From: Paraconexibacter sp040581415
Lineage (GTDB): Bacteria > Actinomycetota > Thermoleophilia > Solirubrobacterales > Solirubrobacteraceae
DNA length: 64,000 bases
NCBI RefSeq assembly: GCF_040581415.1
Contig: NZ_CP114014.1
Location: forward strand, 4,774,001 to 4,838,000
Direction: 5' to 3'
Shown: positions 8,031 to 17,090 of the stretch, in pieces
How the letters are laid out: each line of letters begins with the position of its first letter
How positions within the stretch are numbered: position 1 is the first letter of the stretch
Made by a program: the position numbers and the translations under genes
The notes under the pieces: model-generated
Told to the model about the DNA's origin: nothing
Seen by the model: the letters and a program-made list of their open reading frames with translations, nothing else
Database searches by the model: none

Positions 8031-8459
8031 TCAGCGGCGGCACTTCTGGTTGTCGGCGATCCCGTAGCACGCTGCGGGGGCCCGCTTGCTGACGTCGGTC
8101 GACGACGGGGTGCTCCCGTCGATGGTGGACGGCGTCGACACGGAGGACCCCGTGACCGTCGGCGGGGCGCTCGCGGCGTCGGCCGCGGGCTGGGCGTCCG
8201 CGGCGGGCTGCGCGTCCGCAGCGGGCGCGGGGGCCACCGCCGGCGTGCTCGTCACGTAGGTGACGACCTGCTCGGTGGTACCCGGTACGCGGGCCTGGTT
8301 CTGATCGTCGGCGGCGCCGCAACCGGTGCCGACGCCGAGCGCCAGCACGGCGATCGTCGCCACGATCACGGGTCGGGCACGGCGGCTGTGCGTGCGCGCA
8401 GGGTCATTCGCCGGCTGGGAGATGGTCGTCGCGCGATCCTTCGCACTGTGGTTGAGCAT
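8031..8459 (-). CDS. Small Ala/Pro-rich putative lipoprotein
   Basis: I do not recognise a family. A basic N-terminus is followed by a hydrophobic helix (VIVATIAVLALGVGTGC) whose end, GVGTGC, can serve as a lipobox, so the mature protein would be lipid-anchored at Cys47. The rest is low complexity, with a repeated AADAQP unit (three tandem copies), then Ser/Thr-rich sequence and a tail with two cysteines (CYGIADNQKC) that could form a disulphide. The start is unsure: the 30 residues before the hydrophobic helix are long for a signal peptide, and in-frame GTG codons lie close to it. Confidence 0.6.
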   Translation of the reverse strand: MLNHSAKDRATTISQPANDPARTHSRRARPVIVATIAVLALGVGTGCGAADDQNQARVPGTTEQVVTYVTSTPAVAPAPAADAQPAADAQPAADAASAPPTVTGSSVSTPSTIDGSTPSSTDVSKRAPAACYGIADNQKCRR

Positions 8460-8646
8460 GCTCGGTCGGCTACCCGGAGGTGCCCACGCGAGTCTTCCGC
8501 TGGCGCATCGCCGCTATGCCGGGTCCGCGTCCGTCCGCGCGTTGACGAAAGCGACGACGCTTTGTCGGCAACCAGACCGGGGTGCGTTTCAGATGTTGGC
8601 GCCGTTCCCGGACAGCGTGCCCGGACGCACTGTAGGCTGACCGGTC

Positions 8647-9387
8647 ATGGAGCGCTTCACGGGCCGTCGAGCCCTGGTCACCGGCGGCGGCAGGGGTATC
8701 GGGGAGGGCATCGCACGTCGGCTCGCGGCCGAGGGAGCCGAGGTCATCATCGCGAGTCGCACCCTCGACGTCGCGCAGGCGGTCGCCGACGAGATCGGTG
8801 CGCGCGCGGTACAGGTCGACATCTCCGACACCGACGCCGCTCGCGCCGCCGTGCTCGACGCCGGGCCGCTGGACATCCTCGTCAACAACGCCGGCTTCGA
8901 CGACCCGGGGTTCTTCGGCGAGACGACACCGGACCGCTGGCGGCGCCTGCTGGACACGAACCTGATGGGCACGTTCGCCTGCACCCACGCCGCTCTGCCC
9001 GGGATGGTCGAGGCCGGCTACGGTCGCATCCTGAACGTCGGCTCCGAGGCCGGCCGGATCGGGTCCAAGGGCAACGCCGTCTACGCGGCGACGAAGGGCG
9101 CCCTGATGGCGTTCAGCAAGTCGCTCGCACGCGAGAACGCCCGTTACGGCATCACGGTCAACACGCTGGTCGTCGGACCGATCGACACACCGCTCCTGGA
9201 CAAGGTCCGGGCGAGCGAGCACGGGCCCAAGATGGTCGCGGCGATGGAGGCCGGCACGCTGCTGCGCCGGCTCGGCACGCTCGACGAGGTCGCGGCGACG
9301 GCCGCGTTCGTCCTGTCCGAGGAGGCGTCGTTCATCACGGGCGAGAACGTCGGCGTGTCCGGCGGGATGGGGATCGGGTCCGCCTGA
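8647..9387 (+). CDS. Short-chain dehydrogenase/reductase (SDR)
   Basis: A 246-aa classical SDR. The cofactor motif TGGGRGIG lies at ~13-20, NNAG at ~79-82, and the catalytic set is Ser133, Tyr146 and Lys150 (YAATK). A small side chain and an Arg (SRT) after beta-2 suggest NADP(H). It resembles FabG- and BadH-type hydroxyacyl dehydrogenases, but no pathway partner is next to it. The ATG lies 8 nt after a TAGGCT -10 box, with no Shine-Dalgarno. The 187 bp upstream hold the divergent promoters of this gene and the lipoprotein. Confidence 0.9.
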   Translation: MERFTGRRALVTGGGRGIGEGIARRLAAEGAEVIIASRTLDVAQAVADEIGARAVQVDISDTDAARAAVLDAGPLDILVNNAGFDDPGFFGETTPDRWRRLLDTNLMGTFACTHAALPGMVEAGYGRILNVGSEAGRIGSKGNAVYAATKGALMAFSKSLARENARYGITVNTLVVGPIDTPLLDKVRASEHGPKMVAAMEAGTLLRRLGTLDEVAATAAFVLSEEASFITGENVGVSGGMGIGSA

Positions 9388-9432
9388 GGACCTGACGGGC
9401 GCCGGCCGGCAGGCACGGCTTCCCGACTGCGG

Positions 9433-10815
9433 TCAGGCCGGCGTGGCCGGCACGCGGCCACCGGCGACCCACTCGGCCTCGAGCCGGCCGAGCTCCGTCT
9501 GCGGCTCGTCGCCGAACAGCGTCTCGCGCGCGATCAGCGACCAGTTCGCCGTCGCGCCGAGCTGGCTGAGCACCCCGAGGACGAGCCCGAAGGCGCGCAT
9601 GGTGGTCACCTGCTCCGCAGGGAGGGTGATCTCCCCGAAGCCGTCGGAGCGCATGTTCGCGTGCTCGAGGACGATGCGCGTCACGTCCGACGGCTGCACG
9701 GACACCTCGCGGTCGTCGAGGAACCACCACGTGGCAACCCGATACTTCTCGAGCAGCTTGTCCGCGATCTCGGGGCCGGCGGTGACGATGCCCTGCGCGC
9801 GCGAGAGCTCGTATAGGCGCTGCGCGTCCTGGGCGTAGGCGGCCTGCAGCACGGTCCGCTGCACCTCGACCTGCTCCTTCGACTGGCGCTTGAAGAACCC
9901 GAAGTCCAGGAACGCGACGCGGCCGTCGTCCAGGAACAGCGAGTTGCCCGGGTGGGGGTCCCCGTTCAGCAGCCGGTTGCGGAACGGACCGCTCACGTAG
10001 AAGCGGAAGAGGATCTCGCCGAAGCGGGCGCGGGCCGCGGCGGCGTCCCCCGTCACCGCGGCGAAGGGACGCCCGTGGACGAACTCGGTGACCAGCACGC
10101 GCTCGCGGCTGAGCTCGGTGATCACGTCGGGCACCACGATGAACGGATGGTCGCGGTAGGCCCGGGCCATGGCGCGGTGGTTGGCGGCCTCGAGCTCGTA
10201 GTCGAGCTCCTCGGTGATCCGCTCGACGACCTCGCGCGCGACCTCCTTCGTCGCGAGCCCCGGCGTCACGCGGGCCGCTGCCTTGAGCAGCAGGTGCACG
10301 TTCTTCAGGTCGGCGCGGACGATGTCCTTGATCCCCGGGTACTGGATCTTCACCGCGACCTCGCGACCGTCACGCAGCCGCGCGCGGTGCACCTGGCCGA
10401 TGGACGCCGCGGCGATCGCGGTCTCGTCGAACTCGGCGAAGACCGCGTCCAGTGGCTGTCCGAGGTCCTCCTCGACGACCTTGCGCATGTCCGCGAAGGC
10501 AACGGTCGGCGCCATGTTCTGAAGCTTGGCGAGCTTGGCCTGGAACTCCTCACGGACCTCCTCGTCGGTGAAGCCGATGTCGACGACCGAGAGCGACTGG
10601 CCGATCTTCACGGCCGCACCGCGCATCGACCCGAGCACCGTGACCATCCGCTCGGCCGTCTCGAGCGCGGCCTTGCGGTTCGCCGCCTCGCGGGCCTCCT
10701 CGCTGCGAGCGACGTTCGCCGTCCTCGTCCCGGCCTTGCGGACCGCGGTCCCGGCCGCCAGGCCGCCGAGCCGGGCGGCGCGGCCCAGGCGTGAGCTGTT
10801 CAGGCGATCGGCCAT
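9433..10815 (-). CDS. ABC1/UbiB (ADCK)-family protein kinase-like protein
   Basis: About 460 aa, an ABC1/UbiB-type atypical kinase; relatives (UbiB, COQ8) support isoprenoid-lipid or quinone metabolism. Motifs in order: the family KxGQ segment (AVKIGQSLSVVD), ATP-site segment VAVKIQYPG, ExD/E-rich helix EELDYELEAANHRAM, catalytic loop NGDPHPGNSLFLDDG and metal-binding VAFLDFGFF. Start codons at 10824 (MCSMADR) and 10815 (MADR) are both possible; further upstream the frame is low-quality. The gene converges with the SDR. Its location next to the lipid-import island may be coincidence. Confidence 0.85.
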   Translation of the reverse strand: MADRLNSSRLGRAARLGGLAAGTAVRKAGTRTANVARSEEAREAANRKAALETAERMVTVLGSMRGAAVKIGQSLSVVDIGFTDEEVREEFQAKLAKLQNMAPTVAFADMRKVVEEDLGQPLDAVFAEFDETAIAAASIGQVHRARLRDGREVAVKIQYPGIKDIVRADLKNVHLLLKAAARVTPGLATKEVAREVVERITEELDYELEAANHRAMARAYRDHPFIVVPDVITELSRERVLVTEFVHGRPFAAVTGDAAAARARFGEILFRFYVSGPFRNRLLNGDPHPGNSLFLDDGRVAFLDFGFFKRQSKEQVEVQRTVLQAAYAQDAQRLYELSRAQGIVTAGPEIADKLLEKYRVATWWFLDDREVSVQPSDVTRIVLEHANMRSDGFGEITLPAEQVTTMRAFGLVLGVLSQLGATANWSLIARETLFGDEPQTELGRLEAEWVAGGRVPATPA

Positions 10816-10920
10816 GCTGCACATGGTGGCGGCACCGGGCGAGGGCGTCCCGTGGTCGCCCCCTCTCCGTGTGACCACGCGGTGTGGCCCAGCCACACCC
10901 GCCCCGCTGCCGTCCCGCGA

Positions 10921-11568
10921 TCAGCCGGGGTCGAGCGGCATCCGGCTGATGACGCGGGCCTCGTCGGCCGGCACGCCGAGCATCCGCAGGACGGCCTCGG
11001 CGTGCGCCTGGTCGGCGTCGGCGGGGGCGGTGCCGTTGAGGATCGCGCGGATCAGGGCGAACGCGCTGCCCGCGAGCATGAGCAGCAGGACGTCGAAGTC
11101 GGCCACGGCGAACCGGCCGCTCGTGATGCCGGGCTCAAGGGCCGCCTGCGCGTACGGCAGGGTCGCTTCGATGAAGAGGTCGTCGCCGTGGTGGAGGTTG
11201 ACCAGCAGACGGGCGAACTCCGCGTCCTCCGACGCGAGGCGGATGAAGCTCCGGTCGGCGATGGAGGCGACCACCGCCGGGTCCGCCTGCGCCGTCACCG
11301 CGGTCACGGCGACCGACGCCAGCGCCTGGATGGAGTCCCGGAGCACGGCCTCGACGAGCTGCTCCTTGGACTCGAAGTAGTTGTAGAAGGAGCCGCGACC
11401 GACGTCCGCGGCCTCGGTGACGTCGCCGATCCGCAGCCCGGCGACCCCCTTGTCGGCGATCAGCGTGCGCGCCGCGCCGATCAGCAGGCCGAACGTGCGC
11501 TCCCGGCGCCGGTCGCGGCGCCCGGGGACGGCGGGAGTGACCGCGTCGCTCGTCGGGTCGGCTCGCAT
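10921..11568 (-). CDS. TetR family regulator, left flank of the mce island
   Basis: A 215-aa TetR protein with a basic start (GRRDRRRERTFGLL) and a helix-turn-helix ending GRGSFYNYFESKEQLVEAV. It is clearly similar to the TetR at 29942-30586: both share RRDRRRERT- or TDRRRERT-type starts, KGVAGLRI, and GSFYNYF-SKE. It diverges from the FAD oxidoreductase at 11671. The 15-bp motif at 11610-11624 lies between them and recurs at two other promoters of the island, next to the second TetR in one case, so the two paralogues may recognise the same sites. The ligand is probably a lipid or acyl-CoA; this is inference. Confidence 0.88.
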   Translation of the reverse strand: MRADPTSDAVTPAVPGRRDRRRERTFGLLIGAARTLIADKGVAGLRIGDVTEAADVGRGSFYNYFESKEQLVEAVLRDSIQALASVAVTAVTAQADPAVVASIADRSFIRLASEDAEFARLLVNLHHGDDLFIEATLPYAQAALEPGITSGRFAVADFDVLLLMLAGSAFALIRAILNGTAPADADQAHAEAVLRMLGVPADEARVISRMPLDPG

Positions 11569-11609
11569 GCCGTCCGAACACTACGCCAAGTACGAACCCT
11601 GCGCCAGTA

Positions 11610-11638
11610 TTGAACATTCTTTCAGTTTGGGTTACGGT
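11610..11638 (+). promoter_or_regulatory. Promoter and TetR operator of the FAD oxidoreductase/ATPase operon
   Basis: -35 TTGAAC (11610-11615), 17-bp spacer, -10 TACGGT (11633-11638). The -35 is the first part of TTGAACATTCTTTCA (11610-11624), one of three copies of a near-palindromic operator in the island (others at 15666-15680 and 29893-29907). A repressor here would cover the -35 and spacer. Confidence 0.65.
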
Positions 11639-11670
11639 CGCCGGGGAGAGCGAAAGGGAGGAAGCACCGC

Positions 11671-13299
11671 ATGCACATGAAGAGCACTCACGCTCAGCAC
11701 GACGTGATCGTCGTCGGGGCGGGCCACAACGGGCTCGTGGCCGCCGCGTACCTGCGCAAGGCCGGGTTCGACGTGCTCGTCGTCGAGGCCTCGCCGACCG
11801 TCGGCGGCATGATCTCGACGAACCCCGTGATCGACGGGGCACCGGGGCACCTCATCAACGAAGGTGGCATCCAGGCGTCGCTCTTCCGCGCCACCAGCAT
11901 CGTCGAGGACTTCGACCTCGGGCGCTATGGCTTCCGCCAGCTCATCGCCGACCCCTTCCACGTGCACCTCGATCCGGAGGGGCCGTCGCTGGCGTTCTGG
12001 CGCGACGCGCGGAAGACCGCGGACGAGATCCGCCACTTCTCCCGTCACGACGCGTCGAACTACCTCGACTTCGCCCGGCAGCTGGACGCGGCGATGGACC
12101 TGGCGATCCCGTTCATGCTCGGCCACCCCACGCGGCCGGCGCTGAAGGACATCCTGCCGCTGATCCCGACGGCGGCCCGCCGGCGCAAGGACCTCGCGCC
12201 GCTGCTCAGCTTCCTCACGACGTCCCACGCCGAGGTCATCGAGGAGCGGTTCGACCATCCTCTCGTGCGCGGCGCGCTCGCGTCGATGCCGCCGTTCTGC
12301 TGGATGACGCAGGACGGAACCGGCTGGGCGCTGATCTACATCGCGATGTGCCACCGGACGAACTCCGCACGCTTCGAAGGCGGGACGGGCGCGCTGACGA
12401 ACGCCCTGCACGCGTGGCTGAAGGACAACGGCACGACCGTCCGCACCGCTGCCCCCGTCGACGAGCTGCTGACCGACGGCACCGCGGTGACCGGCGTCCG
12501 GCTGCAGTCCGGCGAGGAGCTGCACGCGTCCCGCGTCATGGCCTCGTGCAGCCCGAAGGCGACCCTCTCGCAGCTGCTGCCGAAGGGCCTCCTCCCCGAC
12601 CACCTGCAGCGCCGGGCCGACCGCATCCCGACGAACGTGCTGGAGACGACGACCTTGAAGATCGACGTCGCCGTGTCCGGGAAGCTCGACATGCCACGCC
12701 ACAACAAGTGGCGCAAGGACGGACTCGACCTGTGCCGGCCGATCGTCTCGTGGCAGACCTACGAGGAGCACGTCGACGCCTGGAACGACGTCGTCGCGCA
12801 CCGGTGGCCGAGCGCGATCCCGTTCATCGGCATCGTCCCCTCCCGCATCGACCCGACGCAGGCCCCCGCTGGTCAGGACACGTTCTGGCTGTGGTCCGGC
12901 ATCACGCCGCGCAACCCGGACCAGCCCTGGGAGGAGGTCCGTGACGCGATCGGCGACAAGGTCCTGAAGGAGTGCGCGACGGTCTACGAAGGCCTCGAGT
13001 CGCTCGAGATCGGGCGGCGTGTCTTCTCCGCGCCGGACATCGAGGAGCGCTTCCACGTCCCGGACGGCAACGTCTACCACGTGGAACCGGCGGCGATGCG
13101 CTTCGGGCCGCTGCGCCCCGCACAGGGCTTCGGCGCCTACGAGACACCCGTCCCGGGACTCTGGATCACCGGCGCCGGCACGCACCCGACGGGCGGGATC
13201 AGCGGGATCCCCGGGATGGTCGCGGCCAAGACCATGATCCGGCACGCCGGACGCGACTCCGCCGTCGACCGCGCCAAGCGGCTCGTGGGAACCCGCTGA
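11671..13299 (+). CDS. FAD-dependent oxidoreductase, CrtO/phytoene desaturase-like
   Basis: A 542-aa flavoprotein of the phytoene desaturase/CrtO/retinol saturase superfamily. The N-terminal dinucleotide fold carries VVGAGHNG (Gly16-Gly21) and the ribose-binding acid in VVVEAS. The C-terminal FAD signature is PGLWITGAGTHPTGGISGIPG. Relatives oxidise or saturate isoprenoid and polyene lipids. The ATG at 11671 has a strong Shine-Dalgarno (GGGAGGAAG) 8 nt upstream. The ATPase gene follows after 5 nt, so they form one operon. The location suggests it modifies the lipid handled by the Mce system, but the substrate is unknown. Confidence 0.88.
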   Translation: MHMKSTHAQHDVIVVGAGHNGLVAAAYLRKAGFDVLVVEASPTVGGMISTNPVIDGAPGHLINEGGIQASLFRATSIVEDFDLGRYGFRQLIADPFHVHLDPEGPSLAFWRDARKTADEIRHFSRHDASNYLDFARQLDAAMDLAIPFMLGHPTRPALKDILPLIPTAARRRKDLAPLLSFLTTSHAEVIEERFDHPLVRGALASMPPFCWMTQDGTGWALIYIAMCHRTNSARFEGGTGALTNALHAWLKDNGTTVRTAAPVDELLTDGTAVTGVRLQSGEELHASRVMASCSPKATLSQLLPKGLLPDHLQRRADRIPTNVLETTTLKIDVAVSGKLDMPRHNKWRKDGLDLCRPIVSWQTYEEHVDAWNDVVAHRWPSAIPFIGIVPSRIDPTQAPAGQDTFWLWSGITPRNPDQPWEEVRDAIGDKVLKECATVYEGLESLEIGRRVFSAPDIEERFHVPDGNVYHVEPAAMRFGPLRPAQGFGAYETPVPGLWITGAGTHPTGGISGIPGMVAAKTMIRHAGRDSAVDRAKRLVGTR

Positions 13300-13304
13300 G
13301 CCGC

Positions 13305-14540
13305 ATGCCACCTCCGGAGAGCGTGAGCACCATCCCGGGCGCGTCCGGCGACATGGATCCGCGAATGGCCGATGCGCCGCTGAGAAGCGCGCTCGAGTCG
13401 GTCCTGTCCCAGCGCCTGCGGGCCGTCCGCCGTCTGCGCCACGCGATGACGAGCGTCTGCTTCGTCACGCCCACGGAGGCGGTCACCGTGCTGCTCGACC
13501 GGTCGCCCCCCGTCGTGGCGGCGGACGACGAGCCGGCAGAGGTCGAGATCGAGCTCACCGCGGCCCAGGCGCAGGCGTTCGCCGCGGGCGCACTGCCCCT
13601 GACCGCCGCGATCGTCGGCGGCCAGGTCCGGCACCGTGGCCCGGTCCGCAAGTACCTCGAGGTCGATCCGATCCTGCGCGCGCTGCTCGGCCGCACGGAC
13701 GGCGGCGGGGCCGGCAGCGGAGATGCCGGGGCGGCCGTCCCGGCCGCGGGCGGCCCGCCGGACAGCGCGGCACTGGACCCCGACCTGCTCGCCATCGAGA
13801 CGCGCGGCGTCCACAAGGCCTTCGGTTCGTCGTCCGTCCTGAAGGGCGTCGACCTGCGCATTCCCGAGGGCGTCATCTCGGTGATCCTCGGTCCGTCCGG
13901 CACCGGCAAGAGCGTCCTGCTCCAGCACATCCTCGGCCTGATGTCCCCGGACGCGGGCGAGGTCCTGGTGCGCGGTGCGCCGCTCAGCCGCATGTCGCGA
14001 TCCGAGCTGCTCGGCCTGCGCCGTGAGATCGGCGTCATGTTCCAGGACGGCGCGCTCTTCAGCGCGATGAACGTCTACGACAACGTCGCGTTCCCCCTGC
14101 GCCAGCACTCGAACCTCGACGAGCGCGAGATCCGTCGCGTCGTCGAGCAGCACCTGGACGGCGTCGGCCTCGCCGGCGCCGCGTCACGAATGCCGGGCGA
14201 GCTCTCGGGCGGGATGAAGAAGCGCGCCGGCCTGGCCCGCGCGCTCGTCCTGAACCCCGGGATCGTCCTCTGCGACGAGCCCGACTCGGGGCTGGACCCC
14301 GTGCGCACCGCGCTCCTGGGGGACCTGCTCGTCGACCAGCACGCGGAGTACGGCGGGACGATGGTCGTCGTGACGCACAACGTCGCCCTGGCGCAGTCGA
14401 TCTCCGACCACATCTCCGTGCTGTGGCAGGGCCAGGTGCTGCAGGACGGGCTGTCCGAGCAGATCCTGCAGTCGGACTCCGCGTTCGTCCGCCAGTTCCT
14501 GGCGGGCGACACGGTGGGCCCGCTGACGATGGACGCCTGA
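13305..14540 (+). CDS. Mce-type ABC transporter ATPase with N-terminal SCP2-like lipid-binding domain
   Basis: A 411-aa two-domain protein. Residues ~46-130 look like an SCP2 sterol-carrier domain (VTVLLDRSPPVV, AEVEIELTAAQAQAFAAG, TAAIVGGQVRHRGPVRKYL, the latter like the AFMSGRLKVRGD stretch of SCP2). After a Gly/Ala/Pro linker, ~165-411 is an MlaF/MceG-type ATPase: Walker A GPSGTGKS (196-203), LSGGMKKR signature (300-307), Walker B and GLDP. It should energise the YrbE/Mce importer encoded opposite. Starts at 13305 (ATG), 13323 (GTG, GGAGA 3 nt upstream) and 13353 (ATG) all leave both domains intact. The domain fusion is unusual to my knowledge. Confidence 0.85.
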   Translation: MPPPESVSTIPGASGDMDPRMADAPLRSALESVLSQRLRAVRRLRHAMTSVCFVTPTEAVTVLLDRSPPVVAADDEPAEVEIELTAAQAQAFAAGALPLTAAIVGGQVRHRGPVRKYLEVDPILRALLGRTDGGGAGSGDAGAAVPAAGGPPDSAALDPDLLAIETRGVHKAFGSSSVLKGVDLRIPEGVISVILGPSGTGKSVLLQHILGLMSPDAGEVLVRGAPLSRMSRSELLGLRREIGVMFQDGALFSAMNVYDNVAFPLRQHSNLDEREIRRVVEQHLDGVGLAGAASRMPGELSGGMKKRAGLARALVLNPGIVLCDEPDSGLDPVRTALLGDLLVDQHAEYGGTMVVVTHNVALAQSISDHISVLWQGQVLQDGLSEQILQSDSAFVRQFLAGDTVGPLTMDA

Positions 14541-14699
14541 GCGGTCCGCGGCGGTCGGGCAATCGGGGTCACCACCGCCCGATGAGGGCCGGAGGGTCCT
14601 GCGGGCCATACCCGTCGAATCCTCCGAGCGCCTGGCCTGGGCCGGCTGCGCGGAGAGACTGGCGGGCCTGATCCCCCAAAGCCTCCGAGCGAGCCGGGA

Positions 14700-14717
14700 G
14701 GCCCGGACCACCGGGCC
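14700..14717. terminator. Hairpin between convergent ATPase and AveC-like genes
   Basis: GGCCCGG-ACCA-CCGGGCC, a 7-bp stem with 4-nt loop, in the 209-bp gap between convergent genes. The same gap holds two near-identical 10-nt CCTCCGAGCG-type words, and otherwise nothing I can identify. Confidence 0.4.
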
Positions 14718-14749
14718 CGCGGCGTCAAGCGCCGCAGACCTCGACTGCG

Positions 14750-15643
14750 TCAGGCCGGCGCCGGCGTCCGCGTCTCGCGCGGGACCTCCGGGACGGCCGG
14801 CACCCGAGCCTCGTCCGGCACCCCGAAGACCGCGGCCTTGATGATCCCGAGCTTGGTGGTCTCCGCGACTTCGGACTCGGGGCGGGCGACCACCAGCGAC
14901 AGGATCCAGACCACGTACAGCGCCAGCGCCAGCGTGATCGCCGTGGCGATGTGCGTCACGAACAGCGACTCGTCGCGGTTCAGCGCGGTCCACACGGGCC
15001 ACGCCGTCGCGGCGTTCGCGAGGCCGTCGGACATCGGGATCAGCGGGACGATCGCGACGATCTTCCAGCCCGGCATGTACGGCTTCAGGCGGTAGATGAG
15101 CGCGCCGATGATCATCGGCATCAGCGGGTTGACCATCACCCACCACAGCGGCAGGCCCCAGAAGTTCAGCGGCTGCGGTCCGTAGTACTCGTAGGCCCCC
15201 ATGAGCACACCGGGGCTCTCGAGGAAGATGTTGATGCACGCGTCCATGGCGTAGAGGAGGAACAGCGCCTTCTTCGTGATGCCGTTCGAGAAGATGCGGT
15301 ACGCCAGGTACGCGAGCCCCCCGACGTACCAGATGTAGACGAAGTTGATGAACAGCGGGAAGTCGCGCCCCATCGACGAGAACGTCGTGATGTTCGCGTC
15401 CTCCTTGATGTAGCAGAGGCCCATCGTGTCGACGATCGGCTCCCACAGGCAGGCGATCGCGCCGCCGAACAGGCACATGAGCAGCAGCGGCCCCTTGCCC
15501 GTCAGCAGGTGGCGGACCGCGAAGAACAGGCCGATGACCACCGGGATGCCGAGGAAGATCGTGAAGACGATCTCCGGCGTGTAGGGCATCGTCGAGTCCG
15601 GATGCTTCGGGATCGGCGCGACAGCGAGCAACGTCGAGAGCAT
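14750..15643 (-). CDS. Polytopic membrane protein, AveC-like
   Basis: A 297-aa integral membrane protein with about seven hydrophobic helices and aromatic, conserved-looking loops (CLWEPIVDTMGLCY, FSSMGRDFPLFINFVYIWYVGG, LPLWWVMVNPLMP). The tryptophan-rich loops resemble the AveC spirocyclase-like family found in mycobacteria and Nocardia, an assignment I make from pattern memory only. The C-terminal 40 residues are Pro/Glu-rich and cytosolic. The ATG at 15643 lies 6 nt after a TAGGGT -10, and the promoter carries the island's shared operator, so it is co-regulated with the FAD oxidoreductase operon. It may act on the imported lipid in the membrane. Confidence 0.6.
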   Translation of the reverse strand: MLSTLLAVAPIPKHPDSTMPYTPEIVFTIFLGIPVVIGLFFAVRHLLTGKGPLLLMCLFGGAIACLWEPIVDTMGLCYIKEDANITTFSSMGRDFPLFINFVYIWYVGGLAYLAYRIFSNGITKKALFLLYAMDACINIFLESPGVLMGAYEYYGPQPLNFWGLPLWWVMVNPLMPMIIGALIYRLKPYMPGWKIVAIVPLIPMSDGLANAATAWPVWTALNRDESLFVTHIATAITLALALYVVWILSLVVARPESEVAETTKLGIIKAAVFGVPDEARVPAVPEVPRETRTPAPA

Positions 15644-15649
15644 GCCCTT

Positions 15650-15680
15650 ACCCTAACCGAAAACTGAAAGAGTTTTCAAC
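15650..15680 (-). promoter_or_regulatory. Promoter and TetR operator of the AveC-like gene
   Basis: On the minus strand: -35 TTGAAA (15680-15675), 19-bp spacer, -10 TAGGGT (15655-15650), then 6 nt to the ATG (leaderless). The 15-mer TTGAAAACTCTTTCA (15680-15666) is the shared operator in the same register with the -35 as at 11610. Confidence 0.65.
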
Positions 15681-15706
15681 TTTGATTTACCATTCATCGC
15701 GAGTCG

Positions 15707-17083
15707 TCAGCGGCCGCAGTCCGCCGTCACACGGGGGTAGACCCAGCCGGACTTGGCGAGTCCCTCGGGGCCGTTCACGGGCGTCTTGATCTGATCGACC
15801 TTCCCGATCTGGTTCGGCTCCGGGTACGGGTTGAAGCTCAGGGGCCGGAGCTTGCCGAGGATGCCCTTGTTCATCAGCTCGAAGACCGGGTCCGAGACGG
15901 ACTTCGGAAGGCCGGCCAGCTCGTTCTCGCTCACGAGGGGCACGAGCCGGATGACGTGGCCGATCGCGTCGTAGCTGTTGGCCGCGGACCCCAGGCCGGC
16001 GAGCGTCGAGACGACGTCGTTCGTGTAGGGCTTGAGGTAGCGGATCATCGGGTTCAGCTGGCAGAACATCGAGCGCAGCTGCGGGAGCGCCTTGGTCGCC
16101 GGGCCCGACAACGCGCGGACGCGTGCCAGCGTCCCCTCCAGCGGCGGCGCCGCGGCCCCGAGCTCCCGCACCACGCCGCGGCCCTCCGAGGCCGCCGGCC
16201 GCAGCGCGCGGACGGCGGGGCGCACCTGGCGCACCGCGGTCGCGAGCGACAGCACGACCGGGGTGGCGCGGTCGGTCACGCGGCCCACGGTCCCCGACGT
16301 CTTGCGGACCTGGCCCAGCGTCGCAGGGAGGTCGGCGATGAGCCGCTCCAGCGCCTCGTCCTTGGCGGCGATCGCCCGCAAGGAGGTGAGGCCCTTGCGC
16401 GACACCGTCCCGATGGCCGCCTCACGCTCGCCGATGGCGGCGGTGACGCGCCCCAGCTGCTGCACCAGGCGGCTCACCTGGCGACGGTCGGTGTAGCCGA
16501 TATGGACCACGTCGGCGAACGGGTTGATCGTGCCGGTCACGCCGCGGACGAGGCCGTTCAGCTGCTCGCCGCGTCCTTCCAGCGCGCCGCCGGTCGCCCG
16601 GATGAGCGATCGTGCGCGCTTCTGCGTGGGACCGCTCAGCGTGGACAGGACCTGGTCGACGTCGACGAACTCGCCCGCCTGCTTGATCGGCACCGTCGCC
16701 CCGGAGGCGAGCGTCGTCGCCGACCGACCCGGCTCGATCGACACGTAGTTCTCGCCGACCGGGGTGTGCTGGCGCAGGCGGACCGTGGAGTCCACGGGCA
16801 GCGGGAAGACCCGGTCGTCGGTCAGCTCGAGCCGGACGATCGCGCCGACGCCGTCCCGGTCGACCGCCTTCACCGTGCCGACCTCGGCACCGGACATGGT
16901 GACCCGCGAGCCCGGGGTCAGCGAGGCGACGGTGGGCAGGACGACCTTCACCGAGTACGTCTTGCCGAACGTCGGCAGGCCGCCACCCAGGTAGAGGCAG
17001 ACGAAGAAGAACGAGCCTGCCGTCAGGACGAGGGCGAGGGCGGCAAGGGAGTGCCGGCGGTAGTGGGGGATCTTGGTGCCCAT
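15707..17083 (-). CDS. mceF: Mce family protein, sixth (distal) mce gene
   Basis: A 458-aa MCE/MlaD-domain protein. An N-terminal membrane anchor (LAALALVLTAGSFFFVCLYLGGG) is followed by the MCE domain (VKVVLPTVASLTPGSRVTMSGAEVGTVKAV type, ~40-120), then a long helical domain rich in Ala/Leu/Arg. Mce proteins assemble into a hexameric tube that carries hydrophobic molecules through the cell envelope to the YrbE permeases. Letter F is assigned by position only. The gene lies 7 nt after the preceding mce gene. Its C-terminus has a Pro/Asn-rich segment (SFNPYPEPNQIGKVD). Confidence 0.92.
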   Translation of the reverse strand: MGTKIPHYRRHSLAALALVLTAGSFFFVCLYLGGGLPTFGKTYSVKVVLPTVASLTPGSRVTMSGAEVGTVKAVDRDGVGAIVRLELTDDRVFPLPVDSTVRLRQHTPVGENYVSIEPGRSATTLASGATVPIKQAGEFVDVDQVLSTLSGPTQKRARSLIRATGGALEGRGEQLNGLVRGVTGTINPFADVVHIGYTDRRQVSRLVQQLGRVTAAIGEREAAIGTVSRKGLTSLRAIAAKDEALERLIADLPATLGQVRKTSGTVGRVTDRATPVVLSLATAVRQVRPAVRALRPAASEGRGVVRELGAAAPPLEGTLARVRALSGPATKALPQLRSMFCQLNPMIRYLKPYTNDVVSTLAGLGSAANSYDAIGHVIRLVPLVSENELAGLPKSVSDPVFELMNKGILGKLRPLSFNPYPEPNQIGKVDQIKTPVNGPEGLAKSGWVYPRVTADCGR

Positions 17084-17090
17084 GGTCTGC

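Noticed and set aside
8160..8240. Short tandem repeat in the lipoprotein gene as a regulatory repeat
   Set aside because: It encodes an in-frame AADAQP repeat in a low-complexity linker, which explains it.
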